Positions 7,219 through 16,348 are shown, counted from the stretch's first letter. The stretch is DNA of 64,000 nt from Buttiauxella noackiae ATCC 51607 (GCF_001654865.1 NZ_LXEO01000017.1:335663-399662); one strand, 5' to 3'. Notes: a model not told the origin generated them from the letters alone. Made by a program: numbers and translations.

Positions 7219-7722
7219 TTACAAACTTGCCCACCAAAGACGTAATTTCATTCCTGAAAGGCTGGTCCAACCGGTCGTTGATGAGACAACCTCTCCTTTA
7301 TAAAGCACAACCAACGTAGGGGTGACGCCAATCTGCCAGTGGCGAGATAACTCACCTGAGGCATCATTAACCACCGGAAGATGAATTTTTTTCTGGGCTA
7401 ACCAACGCGTTACATCCTGTGGTTCGCCGGAGCGTAGGGCAATTGTCATCACGTTTTCTCCCTCACCCACCAGCTGCGCAACAGAAGGTGTGGTGTAGCG
7501 ACAAACACCGCACCAACTGGCCCAGAAATAGAGCAATAATGGGCGATCTTCACTCAATGCGCTCAACGATACTGCCTGGCCATCAAGCGTATGAAGTGGT
7601 GTGCTATCGAAAATCGTGGGCATTTTTGGCGCTCGCCACCAGTCCATCAGAAAGATAATGGTGATGAGCACAACCACCATCACCAACGCTTCTCGTCCCC
7701 AGCGCTTTAATTTACTTTTCAT
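7219..7722 (-). CDS. scsD: Membrane-anchored thioredoxin-like protein ScsD
   Basis: This encodes 167 residues (Salmonella ScsD has 168). An N-terminal membrane anchor at about 11-27 (VMVVVLITIIFLMDWW) is followed by a periplasmic TlpA-type thioredoxin domain. The redox motif WCGVC is in YFWASWCGVCRY (about 66-77) and the cis-proline is in GVTPT. ScsD belongs to the suppressor-of-copper-sensitivity set and probably shuttles electrons or reduces periplasmic thiols with ScsB and ScsC. Its start overlaps the scsC 3' end by 11 bases, so translation is coupled. The operon order A-B-C-D matches Salmonella. Confidence 0.9.
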   Translation of the reverse strand: MKSKLKRWGREALVMVVVLITIIFLMDWWRAPKMPTIFDSTPLHTLDGQAVSLSALSEDRPLLLYFWASWCGVCRYTTPSVAQLVGEGENVMTIALRSGEPQDVTRWLAQKKIHLPVVNDASGELSRHWQIGVTPTLVVLYKGEVVSSTTGWTSLSGMKLRLWWASL

Positions 7723-8323
7723 TGGCCTGTGCCCGCTTTTCTATCACCAGCGTTTCCAGAGACTCCCATGGCACTGCCCCTGCCAGTAAGGTATCGCCAA
7801 CCAATGTTGCCGGTGTGCCTTCCACACCGACGACCCGAGCCAGTTGTAGGTTCAGATTCAGTGTCTCCCGACTTAATTCATCTGGCGTAACCACTGTCGC
7901 CCCACTTTTGACGAACGCAGCATCAATAGTGGTTGCGGTGTGATTGCCCTGTTTTGCCATCAAACTATGGTGCAATGCCAGAAACTGCTGTGGATGTTCG
8001 CGCCAGGTCGTTAAGGCGACACGCGCTGCAAGCGATGAGGATTCCCCACGAAATGGCAGCAGCTTGAATACCACTGCAACATCGGGATACTTTTCCACAA
8101 TCTTCTCAAGCATAGGGTCGAACTTTTTACAGTACGGGCAGTTGTAGTCGGTGAATGAAATGATGGTTAGTTTCGGTGAAGTTGCACCAATCCGCGGGCT
8201 GGCAGGATCGTGATACAACGCTTGATAGATCATCTGTTGTATTTGTTCTTCATTAGGTTGTGTCTCAGCAGTGGCACCAAAAGTGGTCGCCAGCAACAGT
8301 ACAAGCGTGATGATTATTTTCAT
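7712..8323 (-). CDS. scsC: Periplasmic DsbA/DsbG-like thiol oxidoreductase ScsC
   Basis: This encodes 203 residues. The signal peptide is MKIIITLVLLLATTFGATA with cleavage after ATA. The thioredoxin-fold active site is CPYC in FTDYNCPYCKKFDPM (about 58-72), and the cis-Pro loop is GVEGTPAT. This composition matches ScsC, the soluble partner of the ScsB reductase; the Salmonella protein gives copper and oxidant tolerance. The start codon overlaps the scsB stop as ATGA. No long N-terminal trimerisation stalk (as in Proteus ScsC) is seen, so it is probably monomeric as in Salmonella, which is inference. Confidence 0.92.
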   Translation of the reverse strand: MKIIITLVLLLATTFGATAETQPNEEQIQQMIYQALYHDPASPRIGATSPKLTIISFTDYNCPYCKKFDPMLEKIVEKYPDVAVVFKLLPFRGESSSLAARVALTTWREHPQQFLALHHSLMAKQGNHTATTIDAAFVKSGATVVTPDELSRETLNLNLQLARVVGVEGTPATLVGDTLLAGAVPWESLETLVIEKRAQANEK

Positions 8324-10206
8324 TTTTTATCTCCTTTCGCATCATTTAGCACGTTAAGTACTGCATCTCGTGTCAATAGTGTTGGCAGGGCTTTTCCTTC
8401 GCGGATGCCTGGCCCATAGACTTGATTGAATGGCACACCAACTTGCCCACGCTGTTTTAGGAATGCTGTTATCTCTTTTGAAGGGAGTGTCCAGTCTCCG
8501 CGTAATGCAATGACATCAGGCTCTTGCAACACAGACTGCACATCCTCACGTGAAAGAACGTTTAATTTGTTAATTTTGCAGGTGATACACCAGTCGGCAG
8601 TTACATCAATAAACACACGCTTGTTTTGCGCCAATGCATTCTGAATTGCCTGCTCACTTAGCGGCTGCCAGACGATATTTTCTTTAACGGGAGTACTCAC
8701 TGTTGACCCAAAATGCACCGGTAACAGACTAACCAGCCATAAAGCTGAGCCCAGCATCATCACTGCCAGTATGCGGCGTAACCACACCATCCAGCGCCCA
8801 GGTTTCGGCAGTCGTAATGCCAATGAAGGGCGCATGGCAATCAGCAGCCACGGCAAACTCATGCCTACGCCAAGGGCAAGGAAAATACCCCATAAGGTTG
8901 GCAAGGATGCACCAAGTGCCACGGCAACGGCGGTGCCGAGGAATGGGGCGCTACAAGGTGTTGCCAGCAGTGTCGCCAGCGCCCCCTGCCAGAAATGCCC
9001 ACTTATGCCATTGCCTCCTTGCGTAGCAATCCTGGTTGTCGCTTTCGACGAAAGCCGGAATTCAAATAGCCCAAACAGGTTGGCACTGAACACCAACATC
9101 ACGACGGCCATAAAGCCAATAAACCAGGCACTCTGGAACTGAATCCCCCATCCCACCGCCTGGTTTGTCAGACGCAGTACCGTCATTAACAGCGCCAGCG
9201 CCATAAACGAAACGAGAATACCGGCAAATGAGGCAAGAAATTGTTGGCGTATAACGCGCTGCTCTTGTTTTTCAGCCAGTAATACAGAACCGAGTTTCAT
9301 CCCCAAAACGGGCAACACACATGGCATCAGGTTAAGAATGAATCCACCGACCAGAGCCAGCAGTAACACTTGCCAGAGTACAAAGTCGCCCCCGGCTTCA
9401 GGCATAACCGGCGTTTCAGCTATCGTGATATTGCTTTGTTGAGCAATGCCGTTATCGGCGATAACCAATGAAAGATTGCGCCCACGCAGGTCTGGCCCGG
9501 CACCGTCCCAACCATCACTAACCGGTACGGTTGCCCATAGCGTTTCACCTTCGACACGATATTTTGGTTTACCGAAACTGGCGTCCTCTGGCATATCAAA
9601 AAACAGCTCGGGTTTCTGCCAACCTGCGGAACGTGTGGCTTGCACAACCAATTCAGCGCTGTGATAACCAGCTTTCAGGCTATCGGTCAGCCCGTTATGA
9701 AGCGGCACTTTACCCATCGCTTGCGCATAATCGTGGGCAAAAGCGGCATTGCCATTCTCAGGTGTGATTTCAAAGGGCAAATCTGTCAGCAGGCAGACAT
9801 CTTTGCAGGTCGAGAGCGTAAGTACGCCTGCGATTTTCTCTGTAAAAGCATCATCGAGCACCAATGGAATACTTACCGCATTGTGGTAACCCTGAGTGGT
9901 GATCCCCGCCACATCAAAACGTTGCGGCGTCGGCCAGAACCACTGAGCAGATTTCACAGGTTCGCTCCAGACAATAGTCGGCGCAACACCACCGTCGCCC
10001 GGTGAACGCCAATAGGTTTTCCACCCTTCTTCCAGTTTCACATCCAGCAGGACACGGGTTTCACCTGGCGGTGAGGTATCTGCACGCAGCCGAACGCTGG
10101 CGTGATGATTATCGGTAGACTGAAGCCAGCCGGGTTGTGCAGCCCACGAGAATGGCAGCCATAGCAGTAGCAGGCAGAGCAACACCCGCCTAAAAAGACT
10201 CAACAT
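8320..10206 (-). CDS. scsB: DsbD-like transmembrane thiol reductase ScsB
   Basis: This encodes 628 residues. A signal peptide ends near AAQPG. The N-terminal periplasmic domain (about 25-260) contains a Cys pair in LSTCKDVCLL. Eight or so membrane helices follow, with the DsbD-type pair of Cys in NLMPCVLPVLG and TPCSAPFLG. The C-terminal thioredoxin domain carries WCITCK in TADWCITCKINKL. The three Cys pairs relay electrons from cytoplasmic thioredoxin to periplasmic ScsC/ScsD. It starts 49 bases after scsA and overlaps scsC by four bases. It is complete, with no frameshift. Confidence 0.93.
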   Translation of the reverse strand: MLSLFRRVLLCLLLLWLPFSWAAQPGWLQSTDNHHASVRLRADTSPPGETRVLLDVKLEEGWKTYWRSPGDGGVAPTIVWSEPVKSAQWFWPTPQRFDVAGITTQGYHNAVSIPLVLDDAFTEKIAGVLTLSTCKDVCLLTDLPFEITPENGNAAFAHDYAQAMGKVPLHNGLTDSLKAGYHSAELVVQATRSAGWQKPELFFDMPEDASFGKPKYRVEGETLWATVPVSDGWDGAGPDLRGRNLSLVIADNGIAQQSNITIAETPVMPEAGGDFVLWQVLLLALVGGFILNLMPCVLPVLGMKLGSVLLAEKQEQRVIRQQFLASFAGILVSFMALALLMTVLRLTNQAVGWGIQFQSAWFIGFMAVVMLVFSANLFGLFEFRLSSKATTRIATQGGNGISGHFWQGALATLLATPCSAPFLGTAVAVALGASLPTLWGIFLALGVGMSLPWLLIAMRPSLALRLPKPGRWMVWLRRILAVMMLGSALWLVSLLPVHFGSTVSTPVKENIVWQPLSEQAIQNALAQNKRVFIDVTADWCITCKINKLNVLSREDVQSVLQEPDVIALRGDWTLPSKEITAFLKQRGQVGVPFNQVYGPGIREGKALPTLLTRDAVLNVLNDAKGDKK

Positions 10207-10255
10207 ATTTTTTCTCCGTAAATGAATTATCGAACTGTGTTAAACAGCCAGTGTT

Positions 10256-10621
10256 TCATTCACGGAAAACGCAAAATCGAAGATGAACTCTGAGGGTGGG
10301 CGAACTAAATGCCCTGGCGGGAGAAACAGATGATCGTTCAGCTTGTAATGGCGCAATGAGCACCAGAAGAAGACTGAAAACAAAAAATGCAGCTTCAAAC
10401 AACACTGGCGGTGCGGCAAGCAATGACTTTGCACTCAATTCGCAGGGTGTAACCGATGCACTATCTTCAATTTCAGAATTACTGCTTTGCGAGAGCATGA
10501 CGCTTTGGGCAGCTTTCATTTGCAAAGCGTGCAATCCCGCCATGCGCTGCGCGGTGCAAACTAACACCACCAGACATGCCAGTAATAAAAACCACTTTGC
10601 AAAATGCTTCCGTTTAAACAT
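10256..10621 (-). CDS. scsA: Suppressor of copper sensitivity protein ScsA
   Basis: This encodes 121 residues, a size match for Salmonella ScsA. One N-terminal membrane segment (WFLLLACLVVLVCTAQRM, about 10-27) and a second hydrophobic stretch (FEAAFFVFSLLLVLIAPL, about 75-92) are visible. It is the first gene of the operon, directly before scsB, as in Salmonella. The molecular function is unsettled; copper and peroxide tolerance phenotypes are reported for the family. The name rests on position, length and the characteristic LACLVVLVC...QRMAGLHA start. Confidence 0.75.
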   Translation of the reverse strand: MFKRKHFAKWFLLLACLVVLVCTAQRMAGLHALQMKAAQSVMLSQSSNSEIEDSASVTPCELSAKSLLAAPPVLFEAAFFVFSLLLVLIAPLQAERSSVSPARAFSSPTLRVHLRFCVFRE

Positions 10622-10765
10622 GAATCCCTCGCATTATATGAACCGCATATCTTAACCAGTCGTTCTCGTTTGGCAACTGATGTGCTGTAAAGATATGTCT
10701 GCACACCTGCACAGCTCGGTTTGATTGTTTTATCAGCAAACGAACCTGCAACGTGATAACAGGCT

Positions 10766-10794
10766 TTGACAAGCCCGAAACGCATCGCTAATAT
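10766..10794 (+). promoter_or_regulatory. Sigma70 promoter of the first tRNA-Asn
   Basis: TTGACA and TAATAT are separated by exactly 17 bases and followed by the GC-rich discriminator GCGCCCCG, the signature of a stringently controlled stable-RNA promoter. Confidence 0.9.
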
Positions 10795-10811
10795 GCGCCC
10801 CGTTAACCGAT

Positions 10812-10887
10812 TCCTCTGTAGTTCAGTCGGTAGAACGGCGGACTGTTAATCCGTATGTCACTGGTTCGAGTCCAGTCAGAGGAGCCA
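10812..10887 (+). tRNA. tRNA-Asn (anticodon GTT), copy 1
   Basis: This is a 76-base cloverleaf with encoded CCA. The acceptor stem TCCTCTG pairs with CAGAGGA and the anticodon loop is CTGTTAA. The sequence is identical to the two other copies in this window (14520 and 57822). It has its own promoter and terminator and lies between scsA and amn. Confidence 0.98.
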
Positions 10888-10895
10888 TATTTAAG

Positions 10896-10923
10896 AAGCC
10901 TGCTTATTTAAGCAGGCTTTTTG
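10896..10923 (+). terminator. Intrinsic terminator after tRNA-Asn copy 1
   Basis: AAGCCTGCTT and AAGCAGGCTT pair around ATTT and are followed by a T-run. The stem sequence differs slightly from the terminators of the other two Asn copies, so the flanks have diverged while the tRNAs stayed identical. Confidence 0.9.
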
Positions 10924-11016
10924 CTTTTCTGCCCTTACCACCCCCTTCCGTTCTCTCCCGTCGATGACATACTATCGAAGCAGCCCTGCTTAGAATCAGC
11001 AGGATAAGGAGAGAAA

Positions 11017-12477
11017 ATGACGCATCAGACAGCCGACACAGCCCTTACCCCGAACCAGGCCCTCGATAAATTAGAGGAGCTGTACGATGCCTCGGTCAAT
11101 GCTCTGCGCGACGCCATTGGCCAGTATGTTGAAAACGGCGCACTACCTGAAATTGAAAAACGTGCGGCCGGTTTATTTGTCTACCCGGAGTTACGCGTCA
11201 GTTGGGATGGCACCGTACATCACCCAAATAAAACCCGTGCCTATGCCCGCTTCACCCATTCTGGCAGTTACACCACCACCGTCACCCGCCCTGCTTTATT
11301 CCGCCATTACCTCGCCGAACAACTCACACTGCTTTATGACGACTACGGCGCACAAATTGAAGTGGGGTTATCGCAGCATGAAATCCCCTATCCCTATGTG
11401 ATTGATGGTTCCAGTTTGTCGCTGGACCGCTCAATGAGTGCCGGTTTGCCTCGCCATTTCCCGACAACCGAACTGGCACAAATTGGCGATGAGACAGCAG
11501 ATGGATTATTCCACCCTACCGAGTTCTACCCGCTTTCGCATTTTGATGCCCGCCGCGTCGATTTTTCGCTCGCGCGTTTGCGCCACTACACCGGCACTCC
11601 GGTTGAACATTTTCAGTCTTTTGTGTTGTTCACCAACTACACCCGTTATGTGGACGAATTTGTGCGCTGGGGTTGCCAGCAGATCCTTGATCCAGAAAGC
11701 CCGTATGTCGCACTTTCCTGCGCCGGAGGTGTGTGGTTGACAGCCGACAGCCAGGCACCGGAAGAAGCCATTTCCGATCTCGCCTGGAAAAAACACCAGA
11801 TGCCAGCCTGGCACTTGATCGACGCCAACGGCACCGGTATCACGTTAGTGAATATCGGTGTTGGTCCATCGAACGCAAAAACCATTTGTGACCACCTGGC
11901 GGTGTTGCGCCCGGCGGCGTGGTTGATGATTGGCCACTGCGGTGGGCTACGTGAAAGCCAGTCGATTGGCGATTATGTTCTGGCCCATGCATATCTGCGT
12001 GATGACCACGTTCTGGATGCAGTGCTGCCGCCGGATATCCCAATCCCAAGCATTGCCGAAGTGCAGCGTGCGCTCTACGACGCAACCAAACTGGTGAGCG
12101 GCATGCCGGGTGAAGAAGTTAAGCAACGTTTGCGTACCGGGACTGTCGTCACCACCGACGATCGTAACTGGGAGCTGCGCTATTCCGCATCGGCCTTGCG
12201 GTTCAATCTCAGCCGCGCTGTCGCTATTGATATGGAAAGCGCCACCATTGCCGCACAGGGTTATCGCTTCCGCGTGCCGTATGGCACGCTGTTATGTGTT
12301 TCCGATAAACCGTTGCACGGTGAAATTAAACTCCCCGGCCAGGCCAATCGCTTTTATGAAGGGGCAATTTCGGAGCACTTGCAGATTGGTATCTGCGCGA
12401 TTGATCTCTTGCGAGCTGAAGGCGAACGCCTGCACTCACGCAAATTACGCACGTTTAATGAACCTCCTTTCCGTTAA
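11017..12477 (+). CDS. amn: AMP nucleosidase
   Basis: This encodes 486 residues (E. coli Amn has 484). The enzyme hydrolyses AMP to adenine and ribose 5-phosphate, is activated by ATP and inhibited by phosphate, and helps set the adenylate pool. An N-terminal regulatory domain (about 1-190) precedes a nucleoside-phosphorylase-type catalytic domain, with GVGPSNAKT, MIGHCGGLRES and the base/ribose-binding AIDMESATIAAQGYRF near 405-420. A strong AAGGAG lies 5 bases before the ATG. It is followed after 12 bases by an M24B aminopeptidase gene on the same strand, so the two are co-transcribed. In E. coli amn also lies near tRNA-Asn genes. Confidence 0.97.
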   Translation: MTHQTADTALTPNQALDKLEELYDASVNALRDAIGQYVENGALPEIEKRAAGLFVYPELRVSWDGTVHHPNKTRAYARFTHSGSYTTTVTRPALFRHYLAEQLTLLYDDYGAQIEVGLSQHEIPYPYVIDGSSLSLDRSMSAGLPRHFPTTELAQIGDETADGLFHPTEFYPLSHFDARRVDFSLARLRHYTGTPVEHFQSFVLFTNYTRYVDEFVRWGCQQILDPESPYVALSCAGGVWLTADSQAPEEAISDLAWKKHQMPAWHLIDANGTGITLVNIGVGPSNAKTICDHLAVLRPAAWLMIGHCGGLRESQSIGDYVLAHAYLRDDHVLDAVLPPDIPIPSIAEVQRALYDATKLVSGMPGEEVKQRLRTGTVVTTDDRNWELRYSASALRFNLSRAVAIDMESATIAAQGYRFRVPYGTLLCVSDKPLHGEIKLPGQANRFYEGAISEHLQIGICAIDLLRAEGERLHSRKLRTFNEPPFR

Positions 12478-12489
12478 GAGAACATAATA

Positions 12490-14268
12490 ATGCAACACAC
12501 ATCACCCCTGGCTGCCTTGCGCAGCCTGCTTAAAGAGCGCGAACTGGATGGCATGCTGGTTCCGCGCACCGACGCCTGGCAGAGTGAATATTGCGCGCCT
12601 TATGACGACAAACTGGAGTTTATCAGTGGTTTTGACGGTTCAGCGGGCCTGGCGCTGATTCTGGCTGACCGCGCGTTGCTGTTCGTTGATGGCCGCTATC
12701 AGGTTCAAGCGCGCCAGCAGGTAAACCTTGAAGAGTTTGAAATCCATCATTTACACGATGAACCTATTCATCTCTGGCTTCAGGAAAACTTGTCAGTTGG
12801 TAAACGTATCGCGTTTGAACCTCTGCTGATGGTCAACAGCCAATATGAAAGCCTGCGTACCAGTGGCTGCGACCTGGTTGCTGTGGATGATGATCCGATC
12901 AATAAAATTTGGGCGACGCGCCCGGCGATACCTCGTGGCCTGATACGCCAGATGCCTGATGAGATTAGCGGGGAATCAACCGCATCTAAATGCGCCCGTG
13001 TCGCACAAGCGTTGGCGCGTAAAGGTGTAAATTTTCTCGCACTCACTTTGCCTGACAACATTGCCTGGTTGCTTAATGTTCGTGGTTCAGATATCCCGAC
13101 AAGCCCGGTGCCGCTTTCGTTTGCGCTGGTCAAAAACGACGGTGCCGTTGAGTGGTTTGTTGACGAGGCGAAACTGCAACAACTCGATAGTTCAGTGCTG
13201 GAGTCAATCGCCATCCATAGCCCGGATGCATTCCTCACACGTTGCCAGCAACTGGCGGCCGGCAAACGCTTCTTGCTTGATGGCGATAACACGCCAGTTG
13301 CCGTGCGCTTTGCCGTGGAACAAGGCGGTGGTGACATCGAATGGCAGCCAGATCCAATCACACTAATGAAAGCCAATAAGAACGATATCGAACTGGAAGG
13401 GTACCGTTCAAGCCATATTCAGGACGGTGCCGCCTGGATTAATTTCCTTGCATGGCTTAGCCATGAAGTCCCACTACGTGAAGCCGCTGGTAACCCGATT
13501 ACTGAACTTGAGGCGCAGGAAAAGCAGCTCGCGTTCCGTCAAGAATGCGACAACTTCATTGAGCAAAGTTTTGGTACCATTTCCGCGGCAGCGGGTAATG
13601 CGGCGATGTGCCATTACCACAGCGCGCCGGAAACCAACTTTGCGATCACCGGGCATGAATTTTATCTCAACGATTCCGGTGGGCAGTATTTCAACGGTAC
13701 AACCGATGCCACACGCACGCTGAACTTTGGACAACTCGATGCTCAACGCCGTCTACACTACACCGCGGTTCTGAAAGGCTTCCTGTCGCTGATTTCGCTG
13801 CAATTCCCGCAAGGGACACAAGGCCACCAACTGGACGCATTTGCACGCCGCCCGCTTTGGGAACTGGGCCTGGATTATGATCACGGCACGGGTCACGGTG
13901 TCGGTCACAACATGCTGATTCATGAAAACCCGCACCGTATGGCGAAAAAAGTGAATCCATGGCCAATGCTGCCGGGCAATGTGCTAACCATCGAACCGGG
14001 TTATTACCTGGCAGGTAGCCACGGCATTCGTATTGAAAACCAGGTTGAAGTTGTCGCTTCAATACCGGGGTTCTGCAAATTCGCCTCACTGACGCTCATC
14101 CCGATTGATTTAAGCGCGGTGGAGTTGCCATTGTTAAGTGAGCAAGAGATTGCCTGGCTTGATGATTACCACCAGTTGGTGCGGGAAACATTGTCGCCAC
14201 TCGTTTCCAGTACTGCGCGTCCATGGCTGATAGAGGCAACTGCGCCAGTCAGAACGCAACGTATGTAA
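12490..14268 (+). CDS. Xaa-Pro aminopeptidase, M24B family, long three-domain form
   Basis: This encodes 592 residues, the length of eukaryotic/bacterial XPNPEP1-type enzymes, well above the 441 of PepP. Two creatinase-like N-terminal domains (about 1-315) precede a pita-bread catalytic domain. The metal ligands are all present: Asp in NDSGGQYF (about 395), Asp in GTTDATRT (about 405), His in GTGHGVGHN (about 467), Glu in IEPGYYL (about 500) and Glu in RIENQVEV (about 513). It should remove N-terminal residues before proline using two metal ions. No signal peptide, so cytoplasmic. It sits 12 bases after amn in an apparent operon; that pairing is unfamiliar to me. Confidence 0.9.
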   Translation: MQHTSPLAALRSLLKERELDGMLVPRTDAWQSEYCAPYDDKLEFISGFDGSAGLALILADRALLFVDGRYQVQARQQVNLEEFEIHHLHDEPIHLWLQENLSVGKRIAFEPLLMVNSQYESLRTSGCDLVAVDDDPINKIWATRPAIPRGLIRQMPDEISGESTASKCARVAQALARKGVNFLALTLPDNIAWLLNVRGSDIPTSPVPLSFALVKNDGAVEWFVDEAKLQQLDSSVLESIAIHSPDAFLTRCQQLAAGKRFLLDGDNTPVAVRFAVEQGGGDIEWQPDPITLMKANKNDIELEGYRSSHIQDGAAWINFLAWLSHEVPLREAAGNPITELEAQEKQLAFRQECDNFIEQSFGTISAAAGNAAMCHYHSAPETNFAITGHEFYLNDSGGQYFNGTTDATRTLNFGQLDAQRRLHYTAVLKGFLSLISLQFPQGTQGHQLDAFARRPLWELGLDYDHGTGHGVGHNMLIHENPHRMAKKVNPWPMLPGNVLTIEPGYYLAGSHGIRIENQVEVVASIPGFCKFASLTLIPIDLSAVELPLLSEQEIAWLDDYHQLVRETLSPLVSSTARPWLIEATAPVRTQRM

Positions 14269-14396
14269 GCCCTTAAAGGGCTAACACCATCAGTTTAAGA
14301 GCGAGGTATCCGGGGCGACCACCGGGTTTGGCTTCCCCCGGAAACAGATCCCGGTGTTTCCCCTCATTCATTGGCTTAAGTGAAAGGTGTTACTCT

Positions 14397-14424
14397 AAGA
14401 GCCGTGTTTTGCGGCTCTTTTCTT
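14397..14424 (+). terminator. Intrinsic terminator of the amn-M24B operon
   Basis: AAGAGCCG and CGGCTCTT pair around a 7-base loop and are followed by TTCTTCTTTTT. It lies about 130 bases past the aminopeptidase stop, supporting a bicistronic amn transcript. Confidence 0.8.
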
Positions 14425-14473
14425 CTTTTTGCCGATTAAACCAGCAATCAAACACATTTCACCTAAACAGCCT

Positions 14474-14502
14474 TTGACAACCCAGTAGCCGCTAGTTACT
14501 AT
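14474..14502 (+). promoter_or_regulatory. Sigma70 promoter of the second tRNA-Asn
   Basis: TTGACA and TACTAT are separated by 17 bases, with the same GCGCCCCGTTAACCGA discriminator-to-tRNA segment as copy 1. The upstream sequence differs. Confidence 0.9.
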
Positions 14503-14519
14503 GCGCCCCGTTAACCGAT

Positions 14520-14595
14520 TCCTCTGTAGTTCAGTCGGTAGAACGGCGGACTGTTAATCCGTATGTCACTGGTTCGAGTCCAGTCAGAGGAGCCA
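14520..14595 (+). tRNA. tRNA-Asn (anticodon GTT), copy 2
   Basis: This is a 76-base tRNA identical to copies 1 and 3, in the same orientation. It lies between the amn-M24B operon and ldtA. In E. coli a tRNA-Asn (asnV) likewise precedes erfK/ldtA, so this copy is probably the positional equivalent of asnV (inference). Confidence 0.98.
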
Positions 14596-14603
14596 TATTT
14601 GAG

Positions 14604-14635
14604 AAGCCCGCTTAGGAAACTAAGCGGGCTTTTTG
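14604..14635 (+). terminator. Intrinsic terminator after tRNA-Asn copy 2
   Basis: AAGCCCGCTTAG and CTAAGCGGGCTT pair around GAAA (a stable GNRA-type loop) and are followed by a T-run. It is nearly the same as the terminator of copy 3, and it also faces the 3' end of ldtA. Confidence 0.92.
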
Positions 14636-14653
14636 CTTTTCAGAATTTGTATT

Positions 14654-15589
14654 TTATAGCTGCCCTGCTTTTCCGGGTTCAATGCTAATTGGCACCGGCA
14701 TCCCGGAACGACGCGTCAACGCGGCGCTCGCTATACCTGCATCTACGCCAGAACCTTGCGTCATATCGCGCAGTGCCGATGTCATTGGTAGCGGGACTTT
14801 CTTGTCAGACTCAAACTCCGCACGGTTACGGGACAGCGGCTCATGCACTTCCAGCCAATGCCTCCCGTCCGGTTCGACCGTTGCTTTCACCGGCTGGTCA
14901 ATCAGCTGTACACGCGTCCCCACCGGCACATTATCAAACAGATACTTTATGTCGTCTTTACGTAGGCGAATGCAACCCTGGCTAACGCGCAGGCCGATAC
15001 CAAAGTTGGCGTTAGTGCCGTGAATAGCGTAAAGCTTGCCGATGTAAATCGCATACAGCCCCATCGGGTTATCCTCACCCGGCGGTACATATGCTGGCAG
15101 CGTTTTCCCCTCTTTCGCATATTCGCGTCGAGTATTAGGTGTGGGAGTCCAGCCTGGAGCTTCCTGCTTACGCTCAACCCTCGTCACCCAGTTACGCGGG
15201 GTTTCCCGCCCGGCCTGTCCGATTCCAATGGGGAAGATCTCAACCGTATTGCTCTGATCCGGGTAGTAGTAAAGCCGCATTTCGGCGACGTTAATCACGA
15301 TGCCCTGGCGTATGGTGTCAGGCAAAATCACTTGCTGTGGAATTGTTAACTGGGTACCGGCTTTTGGCAGAAATGGATCAACACCTGGATTAGCTTCCAG
15401 CATATTGCTGAGCCCCTGCCCGTACTGCGCTGCATAATACTCCAACGGCTCAGTATTCCCTTCAGGAATGCTAACGGTTATCGGCGAGCCAACCAGACGG
15501 CTCCCGTCAGGTGGAAGCATATAGGTAACGGCCTGGACGCTACAGGTAACGGTGGCAAGCACAAAGGCAAGCGAGGATAAGCGAATCAT
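14654..15589 (-). CDS. ldtA: L,D-transpeptidase LdtA (ErfK)
   Basis: This encodes 311 residues (E. coli 310). The signal peptide is about [21 protein letters not shown] LysM-like segment with [14 protein letters not shown] follows, then the YkuD catalytic domain with [23 protein letters not shown], where His, Ser-x-Gly-Cys and Arg form the active site (Cys near 212). The enzyme attaches Braun lipoprotein to meso-DAP in peptidoglycan. The start at 15589 is preferred over 15610: AGGGAA lies 6 bases ahead and it begins the signal peptide. In E. coli ldtA is next to asnV; here it also abuts pgsA. Confidence 0.94.
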   Translation of the reverse strand: MIRLSSLAFVLATVTCSVQAVTYMLPPDGSRLVGSPITVSIPEGNTEPLEYYAAQYGQGLSNMLEANPGVDPFLPKAGTQLTIPQQVILPDTIRQGIVINVAEMRLYYYPDQSNTVEIFPIGIGQAGRETPRNWVTRVERKQEAPGWTPTPNTRREYAKEGKTLPAYVPPGEDNPMGLYAIYIGKLYAIHGTNANFGIGLRVSQGCIRLRKDDIKYLFDNVPVGTRVQLIDQPVKATVEPDGRHWLEVHEPLSRNRAEFESDKKVPLPMTSALRDMTQGSGVDAGIASAALTRRSGMPVPISIEPGKAGQL

Positions 15590-15743
15590 AATTTCCCTAT
15601 TATCAGACATGGCATTGATAAGTTAAATATAACCCTCACTTAAGAGTTCGGTGAGGAGAGCCGCACAAAAGAGTCACTCATTTTGCTATGGTATAGGCGG
15701 AGTAATTTTCGGAATGTGGTGCTGGCGGGAGTTTGGTGTTTTT

Positions 15744-15774
15744 AAGAGATGAGCCTGGTAGGAGCTCATCTCTT
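15744..15774 (-). terminator. Perfect 11-bp hairpin downstream of pgsA
   Basis: AAGAGATGAGC and GCTCATCTCTT pair around a 9-base loop, 17 bases past the pgsA stop. A run of A rather than T follows on the minus strand, so it may act as an mRNA 3' stabiliser or a weak terminator. Confidence 0.45.
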
Positions 15775-15790
15775 GTGTCTGATGCGGTTA

Positions 15791-16348
15791 TTAATTGCCT
15801 GAGCTATCGAGAAGATCTTTGCTTGCCGCTTTTAAGTACTGGAACATTGACCAGAAAGTTAATACCGCAGCGATGAAGAATAAACCGATCCCCGCGTACT
15901 CAACCCACATATTTGGGCGCCAGAGCATACCGATCAACGCCAGCATTTGCGCCATGGTTTTGGACTTACCAATCCAGGAGACCGCAACACTGCTGCGCTT
16001 GCCAATTTCAGCCATCCATTCACGCAACGCAGAGATAATAATTTCACGGGCAATCATTGTGGCCGCAGGCAGTGTCACCCACCATGAGTGATAATGTTCC
16101 ACCACCAGCACCAGCGCAACGACGACCATAACTTTATCCGCTACCGGATCAAGGAATGCTCCAAAACGCGTGCTTTGGTTCCAGCGACGCGCCAAAAAGC
16201 CATCAAACCAGTCAGTAATTGCAGCAAACCAGAAGATAAACGCGCACAGGAAAGGTGCCCAACTGAACGGCAGATAAAAAGCCAGCACAAAGAATGGGAT
16301 AAGGACGATACGAAACAGAGTAAGCAATGTCGGGATATTAAATTGCAT
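15791..16348 (-). CDS. pgsA: CDP-diacylglycerol-glycerol-3-phosphate 3-phosphatidyltransferase
   Basis: This encodes 185 residues (E. coli 182). It carries out the committed step to phosphatidylglycerol and cardiolipin in the inner membrane. The CDP-alcohol phosphotransferase motif D-G-x2-A-R-x8-G-x3-D-x3-D is read as [12 protein letters not shown]...[11 protein letters not shown] (about 43-74). Four to five membrane helices are visible. It lies 57 bases downstream of uvrC, the normal enterobacterial order, but it is not followed by glyW as in E. coli. Essential in wild-type E. coli. Confidence 0.97.
   Translation of the reverse strand: MQFNIPTLLTLFRIVLIPFFVLAFYLPFSWAPFLCAFIFWFAAITDWFDGFLARRWNQSTRFGAFLDPVADKVMVVVALVLVVEHYHSWWVTLPAATMIAREIIISALREWMAEIGKRSSVAVSWIGKSKTMAQMLALIGMLWRPNMWVEYAGIGLFFIAAVLTFWSMFQYLKAASKDLLDSSGN

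Noticed and set aside
10685..10705. CpxR-like box (GTAAA-N5-GTCTG) upstream of scsA
   Set aside because: Only one half-site fits the GTAAA-N5-GTAAA consensus; not enough to claim Cpx control.
12780..13376. 198-residue antisense frame in the aminopeptidase gene
   Set aside because: Ser/Arg-rich shadow of a well-supported enzyme; no start signal.
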